From the NCBI GenBank assembly GCA_003216755.1, contig QCIJ01000013.1, positions 1 through 57,184 on the forward strand: a stretch of DNA of 57,184 bases, written 5' to 3'. The position numbers and the translations under genes were made by a program. The notes beneath the pieces were generated by a model. That model ran no database searches. It was not told where the DNA came from and saw only the letters and a list, made by a program, of their open reading frames with translations. Below are positions 1 through 7,943 of this stretch, in pieces. The stretch comes from Prochlorococcus sp. AG-402-K22 (lineage in GTDB: Bacteria > Cyanobacteriota > Cyanobacteriia > PCC-6307 > Cyanobiaceae). Position 1 is the stretch's first letter. Each line of letters opens with the position of its first letter.

Positions 1-1
1 A

Positions 2-166
2 ATATTTAAAGCATTAGAATCAGATCTAATTAATATTTTTGAACATGATTTTCATTATCAAAGTATAATTAAATGTAGTGTTTTTCAATATTTTAAAAAT
101 GATAATCGTTTTTATAGATTAATTTTTAAAAATGCATTAATCATTACTATTATTAGTTTTTTTTGA
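2..166 (+). CDS. 3' end of an unidentified protein (5' end outside the window)
   Basis: An open frame runs from the window edge for 54 codons to a TGA at 164-166. It has no start in the window, so it is read as the C-terminal part of a gene beginning to the left. The visible part is rich in Phe, Ile, Lys and Asn and ends in a short hydrophobic stretch (ALIITIISFF). I do not recognise the family. An open frame of this length can arise by chance in AT-rich DNA, so confidence is moderate. Confidence 0.4.
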   Translation: MFKALESDLINIFEHDFHYQSIIKCSVFQYFKNDNRFYRLIFKNALIITIISFF

Positions 167-201
167 TATATTGTTTATATATAAATTTAGATTTTTAGAT
201 T

Positions 202-339
202 ATGGTTGTTACTTTTACAAAAAACATATTAATAGATAGTTTAATTTCAAGTGAAAAAGAAGTATGTCCAGGTTGCGGTTGTGTTTGTCCTTGTGACTGT
301 ACAGACTGTGAAGAATGTTCACCATGCAAAGATCATTAA
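202..339 (+). CDS. Cysteine-rich 45-residue microprotein, metallothionein-like
   Basis: This small ORF encodes 45 residues. Its C-terminal half carries nine cysteines in C-x-C and C-x-x-C spacing (from CPGCGCVCPCDC to ECSPC) followed by KDH. The first 20 residues are ordinary. Such density of C-x-C pairs is typical of small metal-binding proteins such as bacterial metallothioneins, so binding of soft metals (Zn, Cu, Cd) in the cytoplasm is the likely role. It does not match the SmtA layout I know, and zinc-ribbon-like or redox functions remain possible. An AT-rich stretch resembling a -10 box lies just upstream. The gene sits alone, convergent to the ligase-like gene. Confidence 0.6.
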   Translation: MVVTFTKNILIDSLISSEKEVCPGCGCVCPCDCTDCEECSPCKDH

Positions 340-358
340 CTCTCTAAATTAAAAAAAG

Positions 359-393
359 GAGCTAATTGCCCCTTATTGTAAATCGACTGTCAA
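359..393 (-). promoter_or_regulatory. Orphan copy of a shared promoter/leader element
   Basis: Read on the minus strand this stretch has TTGACAGTCGAT followed by a -10-like TACAAT, then a leader with GGGGC-AATTA-GCTCC and a run of T. The same arrangement stands directly upstream of three small genes near 3.2, 43.4 and 44.0 kb. Here no gene follows: the T run leads antisense into the end of the cysteine-rich ORF. The GGGGC/GCTCC pairing plus T run could act as a short terminator, so this may be a left-over promoter or the start of a very short RNA. Confidence 0.5.
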
Positions 394-400
394 TTACTAA

Positions 401-1156
401 CTAATACTTAATTGCCATCTGCCAATGAGGGTAAGATTCATTAGATTTTTCTCTTATTAATTGTAATTTTCTAGAATTTAATTTAACTACTATTCCATCA
501 GTCGGATAATTAGTAAATAGCTTTTTATCTAGCCATTGTTTTCTATACATCTCTACCTGGCTTGTGAAGTTTAAACTTTTATATTCTGGAATCGTAAAAC
601 CTAATTTTTTTAAATATTGCAGCGAATCATGTTCGTTTAATCTGCCATTAATTATCTGAAAACTACAAAAGCTAAGATGATCACTTTTAGAATCAGCAGC
701 CCTAAGATAAGCCCCTGATTGTCTTTGAGAATAGCTTGGTCGTTCATATTCTGAAGGGTTAAAAAGTTCTCCTCTAACTTGCAATAAGCCTTGTACTTTT
801 ACTGTAGAGGGTACATCAGGAATGTCTTTTATTTTGTTAGTAACGTCACCGCCTTTTCTAGCGATTGCCTTAACTAATTCGCCATCTATATATTGAATAG
901 CGATTGCACAGCCATCTATTTTTGGTTCAATAATTAATCTTGTATCAGGTAATAATCCTTCTATAAATTCATCAATAGAATCTTTAGGAAGTGAAGGCAA
1001 AGGCAATATTGTTTTATTAGTAAAGTAATTTGCTTCTGGATTTACTCTGAATAAATTAGCTTCTAACTTATCAAATTGAGAATCAGTAATAAGAGCATTA
1101 CCCATCCTGTAGTTGTAGTCATACCATTCAATTCTTTCTTCTAAATAACTGCTCAT
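401..1156 (-). CDS. NAD-dependent DNA ligase-like protein, adenylation domain only
   Basis: The 251 residues match the first two domains of bacterial LigA. An N-terminal Ia-type segment (about residues 8-40, with YDYNYRMGNALITDSQFDKL) binds NMN in LigA. The nucleotidyltransferase domain follows: motif I KIDG near residue 78 supplies the lysine that is adenylated, then RGELF (motif III), TDGIVVK (motif IV) and WQMAIKY (motif V) at the very end. The OB fold, zinc finger, HhH and BRCT domains of LigA (about 670 aa) are all absent. It can plausibly self-adenylate, but ending at motif V it may not seal nicks unaided. Its ATG overlaps the recombinase stop by 4 bp (ATGA), so the two are probably translationally coupled and may act together in element integration or repair. 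A degenerate 3' fragment of a second copy lies at 46.3 kb. Confidence 0.8.
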   Translation of the reverse strand: MSSYLEERIEWYDYNYRMGNALITDSQFDKLEANLFRVNPEANYFTNKTILPLPSLPKDSIDEFIEGLLPDTRLIIEPKIDGCAIAIQYIDGELVKAIARKGGDVTNKIKDIPDVPSTVKVQGLLQVRGELFNPSEYERPSYSQRQSGAYLRAADSKSDHLSFCSFQIINGRLNEHDSLQYLKKLGFTIPEYKSLNFTSQVEMYRKQWLDKKLFTNYPTDGIVVKLNSRKLQLIREKSNESYPHWQMAIKY

Positions 1157-2340
1157 ACTTCTGCCAACTCCTGATCAAAGTTCTGGGCTAATTCTTTGGT
1201 CATAAACCTTGCATAAGATTGTAGATGAACGTCTAAGGTATGCCCCATTGCATCAGCAATTTGTTTAGGAGCTCGATATGTCCCATCTGTTTTTTTTCTA
1301 TTATGACCAACATACGCAAAGCGATGTCTAAAAGAATAAGGAGTTAGTTGTTGTTTCTCAGCTATTGCCTCTTCTTTTAAGTCTTTCCATATCTGACTTT
1401 CTCTAAGAAAACGGCCAACAGCCTGACCTACTCCCCCTAAATCATTTAATGGTGGAAGTTCTTCTCTTATATGTATTCTTTGCATTAAGTTCCAATTTAT
1501 TGGAGTGCCATCAATATCCTGAATAAATAAAGGGAAAAGTTGCCTAGGTTCTGTTGTTTGCCCTTTTTTACCTCCCTGGCTTTTTCTGTAATTTGACCAT
1601 AATTCCTTACCAGAATTACGAGTATGCAGATTTTTTATATCGTTAGGTCTTAATCCATAAGTTGACATAAGTTGGAAAACGAAACGCCACTTGGGGTTTT
1701 TAATTGAATCAATTAATCTAATTATCTGACTGTCAGAGAGGGGATACCCAATACGTTTTGTCTTAACAACGACTTCATCATCAGACAATGCTGGTGGCAA
1801 CCAATAAGAGGGGAAGTCTTGTCTATTAACTACATAGTTCAGGAATGAAAAGATAGCCAGGCGCATATACCTTCTTTGCTGAGTTCCTTTTCTCCACTTA
1901 GCTAGTGAAAGTTCACATAATTGTTCTCCATTTTTTGGTGGTTTCTTTTTTTGGAGTGCTTTTAAGGCTTCAAATATTACTGGCTGATGCTTTGTTCTCC
2001 ATGTTTTTTCATTTACTCTTGTTTTGAATAATTTGTATTTTTCCAAAGCTTCTGTCCAATTATTCTCCGCCAAGTTAGAAGCTGATCCAATAATTGCATA
2101 ACAACTTCTAAGGTCTAGTTTGCCTTTCGCCTCCTCAAATTCTTTATGTACTAAAACGATACGATTTAAGGCATCTAACCAATCATCTTCTGACCACTTG
2201 TAATGAGTAGTGAGTGAGGTTACGTTAGGCTTCCTTCCTACTTGTAAACGTATATATCCACGACTATTAATAACATTCCACCCTTTTCCTACCTTTGCCT
2301 TTAGGGCACTTCTAAAAGTTTTAATCCACTGCTCATTCAT
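1153..2340 (-). CDS. Tyrosine recombinase (integrase) of a tRNA-targeting element
   Basis: The C-terminal catalytic domain shows the tyrosine-recombinase set: an Arg in STYGLRPNDIKNL, the H-x-x-R box in YSFRHRFAYVGH, a later His in DAMGHTLDVH and the nucleophile Tyr in LQSYARF. The N-terminal half is alpha-helical and basic, as expected for core/arm DNA binding. The ATG at 2340 gives 395 aa and is preferred; an ATG at 2370 is possible, and the longer frame opens only with TTG. It is followed without a gap by the ligase-like gene. A tRNA-Pro 3'-end scar lies about 150 bp upstream, which fits an enzyme that recombines at tRNA genes. Prochlorococcus tycheposons use such enzymes; assignment to that group is inference. 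Confidence 0.88.
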   Translation of the reverse strand: MNEQWIKTFRSALKAKVGKGWNVINSRGYIRLQVGRKPNVTSLTTHYKWSEDDWLDALNRIVLVHKEFEEAKGKLDLRSCYAIIGSASNLAENNWTEALEKYKLFKTRVNEKTWRTKHQPVIFEALKALQKKKPPKNGEQLCELSLAKWRKGTQQRRYMRLAIFSFLNYVVNRQDFPSYWLPPALSDDEVVVKTKRIGYPLSDSQIIRLIDSIKNPKWRFVFQLMSTYGLRPNDIKNLHTRNSGKELWSNYRKSQGGKKGQTTEPRQLFPLFIQDIDGTPINWNLMQRIHIREELPPLNDLGGVGQAVGRFLRESQIWKDLKEEAIAEKQQLTPYSFRHRFAYVGHNRKKTDGTYRAPKQIADAMGHTLDVHLQSYARFMTKELAQNFDQELAEV

Positions 2341-2372
2341 GCACACTAGTGCTCTTATATTGATATACATTT

Positions 2373-2392
2373 TTCCACACAAATGTGTGGAA
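2373..2392. promoter_or_regulatory. Perfect palindrome upstream of the integrase
   Basis: TTCCACAC, a 4-bp spacer AAAT, then GTGTGGAA form a perfect 8-bp inverted repeat 33 bp upstream of the chosen integrase start. No T run follows in either direction, so an operator or an mRNA hairpin near the ribosome site is likelier than a terminator. Autoregulation of the integrase/ligase pair is a guess. Confidence 0.5.
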
Positions 2393-2472
2393 AGCAATTA
2401 TTATCCATACACTTCTGTACATCTATGTAGTCTTATATTTAATCTATAACTAAAGTTATAGCTTCAAGGTTC

Positions 2473-2543
2473 CAGTCTCACTGATAACACACTATTGCTT
2501 TGGGAGCACTAGGTCGCAGGTTCGAATCATGTCGCCCCGACCA
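2473..2543 (+). other. Attachment-site scar A: partial tRNA-Pro(TGG) 3' end
   Basis: Bases 2494-2540 resemble the anticodon arm (loop TTTGGGA, anticodon TGG), variable region, T arm with TTCGAAT and the acceptor 3' strand CGCCCCGA of tRNA-Pro; CCA follows. The D arm and 5' acceptor strand are missing. One mismatch in the anticodon stem and one in the T stem show that it is not a functional tRNA. A small hairpin, CAGT-ctc-ACTG at 2473-2483, precedes it by 10 bp; scars B and C have a hairpin at the same place. Such 3' tRNA fragments are what site-specific integration into a tRNA gene leaves behind. Confidence 0.75.
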
Positions 2544-2613
2544 TTTAAAACCAAGTCATATCAGCGAGTTACCCAGACTCGCTTTTTTATTAGATAATCA
2601 TGACGGAATCACT

Positions 2614-2634
2614 ATCCGTCAATAATCCGTCAAA
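2614..2634. repeat. 11-bp-period direct repeat next to scar A
   Basis: ATCCGTCAA occurs twice with an 11-bp period about 75 bp past scar A. An inverted copy, TGACGGA, lies just before it at 2601-2607, giving TGACGGA-N7-TCCGTCA. Similar 11-bp-period pairs accompany scars B and C with different sequences. Recombinase arm-type binding sites are a reasonable reading. Confidence 0.5.
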
Positions 2635-2665
2635 ACTTAATTAATTAAAAAATGATTGATATATT

Positions 2666-2790
2666 TTAAACATAACTTTTGAAAATACTCGTTTTCTTCC
2701 ACCCTTCTTCCAAGAGTTTCTTATATTCTTTTCTTGCTTTTTTCTTATTTTTCCGTAAGTATGCGTATATAGACTCTAATTTGATCTAAA
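2666..2790 (-). pseudogene. 3' remnant of the small basic protein family found intact at 42.9 kb
   Basis: On the minus strand the frame ending at 2666 reads KKARKEYKKLLEEGWKKTSI and then FKSYV. This closely matches the end of the decayed copy at 45.4-45.7 kb (ARKEYKQLLEEGWKKTSIF) and the ARKEYIELLKE end of the intact 71-residue protein at 42.9 kb. The upstream part of this copy is lost or unrecognisable. It is one of three copies in the window. Confidence 0.6.
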
Positions 2791-2857
2791 TAGTTCTATT
2801 ACTGGCTTATTTAGGCTTATTTTCCTCTAAAAAACTGTCACATAGGAGTTGACGATT

Positions 2858-3136
2858 ATGCAAATTCCAGACGAAATGTTGAAAGAAATTAGAGAAAGTG
2901 GATACGATCAAGAGCTTGTATTTACACAAATAAGAAAGCTATTAGACAGCGATAAACCAATTAAAGAAAACGAGTACAATCTAGAGCTTATAGACAATTA
3001 CTTATTAGACAAAGATCCACAAGAACTATCTAAAAATGCTGCTGAGATAGTGATGGCAGCAGAGCTTATAGACAATTACTTATTAGATAAAAGATTTATG
3101 AGAGAGCTTGAAGATGAAGAATATGATGCTGCTTAA
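2858..3136 (+). CDS. Small acidic protein with an internal ELIDNYLLDK repeat
   Basis: The 92-residue product is hydrophilic and acidic. ELIDNYLLDK appears twice, about 26 residues apart, and the DNA of the two copies is identical over 27 bp (2983-3009 and 3061-3087), so the duplication is recent or maintained. The ATG at 2858 is chosen over an upstream TTG because AGGAG at 2844-2848 stands 9 bp before it, one of the few clear Shine-Dalgarno sites here. I do not recognise the family. It lies between scars A and B with two other small genes. Confidence 0.65.
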   Translation: MQIPDEMLKEIRESGYDQELVFTQIRKLLDSDKPIKENEYNLELIDNYLLDKDPQELSKNAAEIVMAAELIDNYLLDKRFMRELEDEEYDAA

Positions 3137-3155
3137 AAATAACTATTAAATACGA

Positions 3156-3197
3156 TTGACAGTCGATCTAAAATAAGGTGCAATTAGCTTCTTTTTT
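3156..3197 (+). promoter_or_regulatory. Shared promoter/leader upstream of a small gene
   Basis: TTGACAGTCGATC is followed at once by TAAAAT (3169-3174), which fits a -10 box, then AAGGTGCAATTAGC and a pyrimidine tract that runs directly into the ATG at 3198. The TTGACA is only 7 bp from the -10, too close for a sigma-70 -35, so the block may be a regulator site. The same block precedes genes at 43.4 and 44.0 kb. There is no Shine-Dalgarno; the pyrimidine tract takes its place. Confidence 0.6.
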
Positions 3198-3458
3198 ATG
3201 AATACCTTAATAGTTTCTACTTTTGATTGTTCTTTTGAAGATTTCGATAAATTTGTAGTAGATTTCCATGAAAAGGAGGGACATAAATATGTCGAGGAAT
3301 ATGAACTCATCAAGGTAAATGACCATAAAAGTCACTTAATACTTAAAGTAAAAGATTTAGAAGGATTTGCTGCTGCTACAAGTACTCCAAAGATGAAAGA
3401 GTGGGATAAAGAAAATGGTTATAAAGACATTTGTTATTCACTAACTCCAGTTGAATAA
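3198..3458 (+). CDS. Small conserved-type protein, possible ferredoxin-like fold (DUF3764-like)
   Basis: The 86-residue protein begins NTLIVSTFDCSFEDFDKFV and has alternating strand/helix character. Its start resembles the 101-residue protein at 43.7 kb (FKIESTFDEWAAIFDS), and both genes use the same promoter/leader. I suspect both belong to the small picocyanobacterial DUF3764-type group, but this is from memory and uncertain. No catalytic motif is visible. The next gene begins 1 bp after its stop, so the two are probably co-transcribed. Confidence 0.65.
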   Translation: MNTLIVSTFDCSFEDFDKFVVDFHEKEGHKYVEEYELIKVNDHKSHLILKVKDLEGFAAATSTPKMKEWDKENGYKDICYSLTPVE

Positions 3459-3459
3459 A

Positions 3460-3708
3460 ATGAAACGCTTACTAGTCCCACTACTAGCTCTCTCAACTAT
3501 TTTCCTTGCGAGTTGTACTAATAATTCAAACAAAATAGATACTCAAAAGATTTCTGAAACCCAAAAGCAGAGAGAAGTTTGTCTAGATTGGTATGGCTAC
3601 AGAATTGATACCAAGAAAGCAACTAATGATTTAAATCTTAAAGTTGAAACCGAATCAGAATTAATGGCTTATTGTGATTTCTTCAAGAATGTAGCTGATA
3701 CAAAATAG
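3460..3708 (+). CDS. Small putative lipoprotein
   Basis: The 82-residue product starts MKRLLVPLLALSTIFLASC, a signal peptide with a lipobox (LASC, Cys at residue 19), so it should be lipidated and membrane-anchored on the periplasmic side. The mature part is polar with two more cysteines (REVCLDWYGYR and MAYCDFF). The upstream TTG start is rejected because the lipobox fits the ATG. It directly follows the 86-residue gene. Its function is unknown. Confidence 0.7.
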   Translation: MKRLLVPLLALSTIFLASCTNNSNKIDTQKISETQKQREVCLDWYGYRIDTKKATNDLNLKVETESELMAYCDFFKNVADTK

Positions 3709-3820
3709 ATTTGGACAAAAAAAATAGTGGAAAGCTGCACTCCCAATTCTCTAAAAAAAATACTGAGAGCATCTAAGATCTTTCTTATAAAAGTAATGAG
3801 AACACTTATAACTTGTGGGA

Positions 3821-3842
3821 ATTCCGTCAAAATTCCGTCAAA
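3821..3842. repeat. Perfect 11-bp tandem repeat left of scar B
   Basis: ATTCCGTCAAA is repeated exactly twice head to tail. It lies 110 bp before the anticodon arm of scar B; the corresponding pair at scar C lies 108 bp before its anticodon arm. The fixed distance argues that it belongs to the attachment site. Confidence 0.6.
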
Positions 3843-3908
3843 ACTTGCTTATTTTGTCCTGACAAATCACGCATGGATAAGCAAATATTTAGTTATAGCT
3901 TGAAAACC

Positions 3909-3977
3909 TAGTGCCTCACTAAGCCTGTCAAGTGCTTTGGGAGCACTAGGTCTCAGGTTCGAATCCTGTCGCCCCGA
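3909..3977 (+). other. Attachment-site scar B: best preserved partial tRNA-Pro(TGG) 3' end
   Basis: Bases 3931-3977 form a perfect 5-bp anticodon stem AGTGC/GCACT around TTTGGGA (anticodon TGG), a sound T arm with TTCGAAT and the acceptor strand CGCCCCGA. The 5' half of a tRNA is absent. The hairpin TAGTG-cct-CACTA lies 9 bp upstream, as in scars A and C. CCTAGTGC (3907-3914) can also pair with GCACTAGG (3943-3950), an alternative fold across the anticodon arm. It marks the left end of the export island. Confidence 0.8.
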
Positions 3978-4007
3978 TTAGGATCTCAGAGAATGGCAAT
4001 ATCACTT

Positions 4008-4026
4008 GTGCGAAAATCGTGCGAAA
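4008..4026. repeat. 11-bp-period direct repeat right of scar B
   Basis: GTGCGAAA occurs twice with an 11-bp period 30 bp past scar B. An inverted copy (TTTCGCAC) follows at about 4060. It has the same design as the other 11-bp pairs near tRNA scars but a different sequence. Confidence 0.5.
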
Positions 4027-4140
4027 GAATAACGACAGATTAGAGCATTAATAGTAGTTTTTCGCACGTTATTAAATAACTCTCCAGAACTCTATTGAAT
4101 TTTTTAGAAACTTATATTATTCATTAAACCTATACATACT

Positions 4141-7100
4141 ACTTAAAGTAGTTTCTTTAAGTAGGCTCGTAGCCAGTAATCGGGTCAGATCCCGCTTCAA
4201 AATCTTTTACCTTATCTGCATATAATCCACTTGCTGCTCCTGTATAAATATTATCAACATCACTGTTATCAAATATATCTCCTGCCAATGGATCAGCCAT
4301 CAATGTCGGATCGTTCAATGTCGCCTCTTTCTCCCAGACACTGTTGTCAAAACTTCCCACATCACTAACTGCTCCAAATGTCTTTCCTCCCTTATTAGAT
4401 ATCTCTGCCCAATTATCTTCGCTGATCAAAGTATCCAATGATGGGATTCCATGTAAATTTCCTCCCCAGTCTCTATCGATTATCGCTAAATCTTTTGTAG
4501 ATATCGTTCCGTCATAATTAGCATCGACATCATCTGCAGCAAAACCGTCTCCTTCATTCAATGCTCCTGCATTCAAGAATGCCAGATCCTTTAAAGATAC
4601 CCGTCCGTCATAATTGATATCTCCCTGGAAGGTGATCAGGTTATCGGAAATCGTGCTTCCATCTGCCTTTGAGGTTGTTGTCCTAACATCATCTCCCGAT
4701 ATCTGGAAAAACCCAGTATCAAGATCTCCTAAAGTCTGACCGACAGCACCGTCAACTTTGACTTTAAACTTGATTTCTATATCGCCTCCATCGTCTCCGA
4801 TCCAACCGGAATTACCATCACTAGATGATTGATAAATACTGTTGCCGTCAACAACATCCCCTGTGACATAGCCTGATTTATATGAATCTGACAAAATCGA
4901 GTCAAACGTCAGAGAACCTGTATCTAATTCTTCATAGGGATAACTTGCTCCAGCTTCTTCATCATCAATCATGATCTTAAAGTTGGTATTGGCTCCGACC
5001 TGATTGAGATTTATCTTATCCACCTCTGTTTCAAAAGTTCCATCATTTATCAATCTGGATATCGCATTCACTACTGATCCATCTCTGATCAATGCGGTAT
5101 TGACGCTCGCTCCTATCGTTCTGGTTGTATATAAAGTTGTTCCCTGTTCCTTGAATTCGGAATAGGCCTCGTGAATGGTTACATTATCAATGGCATCAAT
5201 TGTGTGAGCTGAGCTCAATTTTTCTAATTCATTAAGTGACTTGATCTCGGCATTATCATTTGTTCTCACTGACATCACCGTTTCATAGATATTTGTATCA
5301 GCAGTAAATGTTATTCCTTGTTTATCTCCTATTGCCTTTGCTTTGGTTTCATCAAGAGTAAGACCGGATATTGTAAATAATTCTGTAAAAGCAGATTGTG
5401 CACTACTGATTCCGATATCTCCGGAATCCTCGTTCAGCTTATCTAATGTCGCACCTGTTGCTCTAATTAATCCTTCATTCAGGCTTAGATCAATTAACTG
5501 AGAAGATGTGGCACTGTTTATTTCAGAGCCAAAGGTTACTGTTGTACTTTCATCATGCTTGAATAGACCACCAAAATCAAAAGTGGTGTCAAATGTCTCC
5601 AGATTGACTGTCTTCTCAGAGGTGGAATCGCCACTGACCTTCGCTTCTATTATTAGGTCGTATTTTGTTCCTAGTCCTGTTACGGTTTCACTTTCAAAAA
5701 GGGTTGAGGCTGCATCGTTACTAAATCCTAGTACTCCAGTGATGTCCTGATCTGATTCGTCAATTCCATCTGTTAATGGATCATCAACAATTCCACTTCT
5801 CTGTAATCTGTAGTTGTAGGTTAAAGCTGTATCCACCATTCCAGTGAATGTTTCTGTGGTGTCATCAGTAACTGTTACTGTCAGTTCTTGAGTAGATGTG
5901 TTGCCTGCAGCATCAGTTGCAGAAATAGATAATTCATAATCATTATCTCTATTAACATCCTTCATGACTCCATAATCTGGAGAAGCATTAAAGCTTAGAT
6001 TTCCGCTGCCATCAATAGTAAATAATGAGGCGTCATCTCCGCCTAATGTCCAGGATGATCCTGACTCATCTGCTGTCAGTGCTACTACTGTGCCTGTTCC
6101 ATTCTCCAAGAAATCAATACTTGAGGCACTTGTGATTGTTGGAGCTGTTGTATCGATTGTGATATTGAAATCTACCGCTTCTGATGGGACATCTGTTGTC
6201 GGATCAAATGCTTTCACTTTCAATGTATGATCTCCATCAGCAATAATTGCGCCGGAATAATCTCCATCACTGATTGACCAGGTATTATCTGACCCTGCAG
6301 TTGTTGTTGCTAATAATGTTGTTCCATCTTCCGCAAATACTTTGATAATGTTGCCCGCAACATCTGTTGTACCTGAGAAGTTTGGTGTTTGATCACTAAA
6401 TAATCTATTACCTGATCCATCAATTCCTGGTGCATCTGGCTCTGGTGAATCGATAAATATGATTGGGTCACGAATAAGACCTTCGCTTCTATCTGTATCA
6501 AAGAAACCCTGATCTATTAAGAAGGCACTGACCATCTCGATATCTCCATCGCCATCTTTATCAATTAGATACGCAGAACCATCTATATAGGGAGTGTGAT
6601 TCCCTAGAGTAATATGAGAAATTATTCCTGCCTTACCAAAAGCTTCAACGATGTTGCCATCATATTTAAGTGTTACATTCGTAAAGTCACCTTTTACACC
6701 ACCAACATCGTCAGCAGCAGGGTCCTTGTAGTAACTTAAACTGTAATCAAGATTATCTAACCAGGAATCAAAATCTGCCTCTTCTCCCTCATAGGTGATG
6801 ATCTGAGAATTATAAAGGAAGGAATCTCCATCTATATTAGTTTTTATTATTCGGTTTATATCCTGGTCTTCCTCTTCCAGGATCATCTTCACAACTGCTG
6901 TTCCGTTGGCAATCGTATCAACAGAGAAATCCAGTTCTCCTATCGGCGCGTCTATTATTGTTGACTCATCAAAGTTAAGGATTCCTCTTATCTGCTCCTT
7001 ACGCGCATCTGTCAGATCTGTAATTGTCGATTCATTTATTAATACATCAGCTGCTTGATCTGTATTCGTTGATTCATCATTCTTGTTTGATGTATCGAGA

Positions 7101-7943
7101 ATCAGCATTTTATTTGTATTTGCTGCAATTTTTGCCGTGCCTTTTTTAAATTTATCCAGGACGTCATTTTCCTGTTGATCGGTATTGAATTGGAATTTAT
7201 TCAATATATTGTCCACAGCTGAGTCGACATTAGTAATTTGACTCCATTCTTTATCAGTACCAGAACGAGTCCATGTTTTTGATGTATGACTTAGATTCCA
7301 TGAATTCAGCTTATTAACTGCTTGTTCTTGAATACTGAGGGTATCATTTTCAGGTTTGATTTTGAATTTGAGAGCATGTTTAACTGTGCCGTCTTCTGAC
7401 TTCACACGAACCCGGAAAACACCCTTCCCTAAGTCAGATTGAGATTTTCCGTCCTGGAGGGTAATCCATCCAAAATCAGCGTCTGTCTCATCATCTTGAT
7501 ACTTAATAGTAGAACGTAATTTCCAGGGAATACGGACGGAATAATCATTAATATCAAATCCTTCAAGGTGTTTGATATCAAACAGGCGAGTATCACTTTG
7601 GGAAAGTGTCTTATCTGTTTCTGTTTCGTTTTTGTTATAGAGGACTAATTCATTTTCAAATACATCATTAATACCCAAAGTTACAGTTTGATCTGTAGTA
7701 AGAGTTCCATCACTTGCTCTGACTGTGAATTTCAATTCGCTACCATCAACTTCATAGTCAGGACTTGAGGCTAGAGATACATTTCCGCTGCTATCTATAG
7801 AAAACTTGGAATAATCAAACTCTTCTTTTAATGACCAGCTTATTGCTGATTCATCTGTACCAGCTGCACTGTAGATAATAGTTGATGATGATGTGTTTTC
7901 ATCTATTGCACTCGCCGTTGATGAGGAGGTTATTGATGGGGCT
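4141..7943 (-). repeat. 3.8-kb direct repeat, copy 1 (3' block of lectin gene 1)
   Basis: These 3803 bp appear identical to 34429-38231 (constant offset 30288). They encode the last 1262 residues of both lectin proteins plus the stop. At the left end the identity stops exactly at the hairpin ACTTAAAG-N6-CTTTAAGT (4141-4162), which contains the stop codon. At the right end it stops within the codon after a GATGGGGCT stretch, where the two heads begin. By eye the block is richer in GC than the heads and the giant gene. Both copies point the same way. Confidence 0.9.

Noticed and set aside
2210..2449. 79-codon plus-strand frame over the 5' end of the integrase
   Set aside because: It is antisense to the recombinase and its upstream region; composition is unlike protein and it spans the palindrome.
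2494..2540. Functional tRNA-Pro at scars A, B or C
   Set aside because: Each lacks the D arm and the 5' acceptor strand, and A and C also have stem mismatches; they are partial copies only.
4466..4640. RTX nonapeptide repeats in the lectin proteins
   Set aside because: The calcium-type motifs here are two EF/dockerin loops, not tandem GGxGxDxUx repeats; only the giant protein's N-terminus has RTX-like turns.
5508..5750. An 80-codon plus-strand frame inside lectin gene 1 (and its twin at 35796-36038)
   Set aside because: It lies wholly antisense to a well-supported gene, has no ribosome site, and is identical in both copies only because the DNA block is repeated.
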